Part shown: in pieces, positions 46,439-46,902 of the stretch
How the letters are laid out: every line of letters starts with the position of its first letter
How positions within the stretch are numbered: the first letter of the stretch is position 1
Translations under genes and position numbers: made by a program
NCBI GenBank assembly: GCA_030627905.1
Contig: DAOVRZ010000033.1
Span: forward strand, 1-46,902
From: JAGMES01 sp023128035
Lineage (GTDB): Bacteria > Bacillota > Halanaerobiia > DY22613
Length of the DNA: 46,902 nt
Direction: 5' to 3'
The notes under the pieces: generated by a model
Seen by the model: the letters and a program-made list of their open reading frames with translations, nothing else
Database searches by the model: none
What the model was told of the DNA's origin: nothing

Positions 46439-46460
46439 CCACACTAAATAGCGAAGAGGC
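46439..46460 (-). repeat. Right terminal inverted repeat of the ISL3 element
   Basis: The complement reads GCCTCTTCGCTATTTAGTGTGG and matches the left end at 21 of 22 positions. Confidence 0.88.
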
Positions 46461-46786
46461 GTTTTTTTTCAATAATACCGATAAAATTCTGATAATCCTA
46501 AACAGATTCCTTAATTTTCTACGATAATCTTAAGCAGATTTTTCTACCATTTCTCTTCCATATTTATTTATTAAACCATTATATACCCTTAATATTCCTT
46601 TATAAGGAAGTTTGTTTGAGTTTTTCTTTCCTTTTTATTCCTCCAACACTATCCTATTCCATAATCCTAGTTTCGATTTTTATCATATTCTCCCCCATAT
46701 TTCACAGCAACAAAACTTTTGTTTTTTTTCTCATCTTTCTCCTATACAATGGTGATATTCAAAAAAAATCTTACGGAGGTGATGTG
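46461..46786 (+). other. Region upstream of the right-end gene
   Basis: This AT-rich gap holds an 18-bp direct repeat, listed separately, and a -10-like TACAAT (46745-46750) about 36 bp before the start codon of the next gene, without a good -35. No ORF or RNA gene is visible. Confidence 0.45.
46491..46540 (+). repeat. 18-bp imperfect direct repeat
   Basis: GATAATCCTAAACAGATT (46491-46508) and GATAATCTTAAGCAGATT (46523-46540) differ at two positions and lie 32 bp apart, about three helical turns. Both are preceded by TTCT. They resemble paired transposase-binding sites at the end of an element whose transposase could be the gene starting at 46787. Confidence 0.6.
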
Positions 46787-46902
46787 ATGTTCGAGGGCAA
46801 GATCAAACAGGAGGATGCCATTGCGTTTTTCCGCTTTACTATTATCTCTCCTATGTTGGAGGCACCAAAGGGTCAAGTTGATGCAACTGCTAGGGCACTC
46901 GC
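46787..46902 (+). CDS. N-terminus of a gene, possibly an integrase-type transposase (partial)
   Basis: The ATG at 46787 follows GGAGGTG at suitable spacing, and the frame stays open to the window end (38 codons). An in-frame GTG at 46784 is an alternative start. The residues DAIAFFRFTIISPMLEAP resemble the beginnings of DDE integrase-type transposases found in Bacillales (ALFRYGxIxPLL). The direct repeats upstream fit a mobile element. The catalytic core is outside the window, so the family is uncertain. Confidence 0.5.
   Translation, partial: MFEGKIKQEDAIAFFRFTIISPMLEAPKGQVDATARAL

Larger units (their letters stand above)
44868..46460 (-). mobile_element. Complete ISL3-family insertion sequence
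   Basis: The 1593-bp element is bounded by 22-bp inverted repeats with one mismatch: GCCTCTTCGCTGTTTAGTGTGG at 44868-44889 and the complement of GCCTCTTCGCTATTTAGTGTGG at 46439-46460. It carries one transposase gene and 236 bp of structured non-coding DNA at its left end. The flanks TTTCATTT (left) and GTTTTTTT (right) are not an 8-bp target duplication, so the insertion is old or a flank was rearranged. Confidence 0.88.

Noticed and set aside
44860..46468. Target-site duplication of the ISL3 element
   Set aside because: The 8 bp outside the two ends (TTTCATTT and GTTTTTTT) do not match.

Overview
The window is AT-rich DNA with strong AGGAG-type ribosome binding sites, Rho-independent terminators and Bacillus-style NRPS, TopB and ISL3 proteins. 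This points to a low-GC Gram-positive bacterium of the Bacillales. I cannot name the genus; Paenibacillaceae or Thermoactinomycetaceae would fit.

About 38.7 kb (5764-44471) is one nonribosomal peptide synthetase locus read leftward from a likely sigma-A promoter at 44504-44531. Three giant genes follow each other: NRPS A (5656 aa, C-A-T x5 then a lone C), NRPS B (3149 aa, A-T, C-A-T, C-A-T-E) and NRPS C (4036 aa, C-A-T-E, C-A-T, C-A-T-E*). Together they hold 11 adenylation domains, 11 carrier domains and 11 condensation domains, all with intact core motifs, plus three epimerization-type domains, the last degenerate. Pocket codes read by eye give X1-Val-X3-Pro-Val-X6-Asx-like7-(D)X8-(D)X9-Asn10-Asn11 in gene order. 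X8 has a strikingly acidic pocket. No thioesterase or reductase release domain is present, and no MbtH protein, phosphopantetheinyl transferase or exporter lies in the window.

The layout is puzzling. NRPS A opens with a condensation domain of the type that accepts D-residues, yet nothing upstream in the window could feed it. It closes with a condensation domain that has no A-T partner, while NRPS B starts directly with an A domain. Either one module is split between A and B, or the line runs B to C to A, with A6 loading and the last C domain releasing. A stable hairpin sits between the Shine-Dalgarno sequence and the start codon of NRPS B.

Downstream of the NRPS genes, after a bidirectional terminator, come a type IA topoisomerase (topB), a doubtful 65-aa ORF ending in a strong terminator, and a 705-aa fusion of two VOC domains to a degenerate condensation domain. 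The last is a candidate accessory or release factor. The left end holds a short coiled-coil ORF that looks like an IS66-type transposase N-terminus, set among perfect palindromes.

On the right, a complete ISL3-family insertion sequence (44868-46460, 22-bp inverted repeats) sits next to the NRPS promoter region, with an orphan terminator between. The window ends in the start of a rightward gene that resembles an integrase-type transposase.
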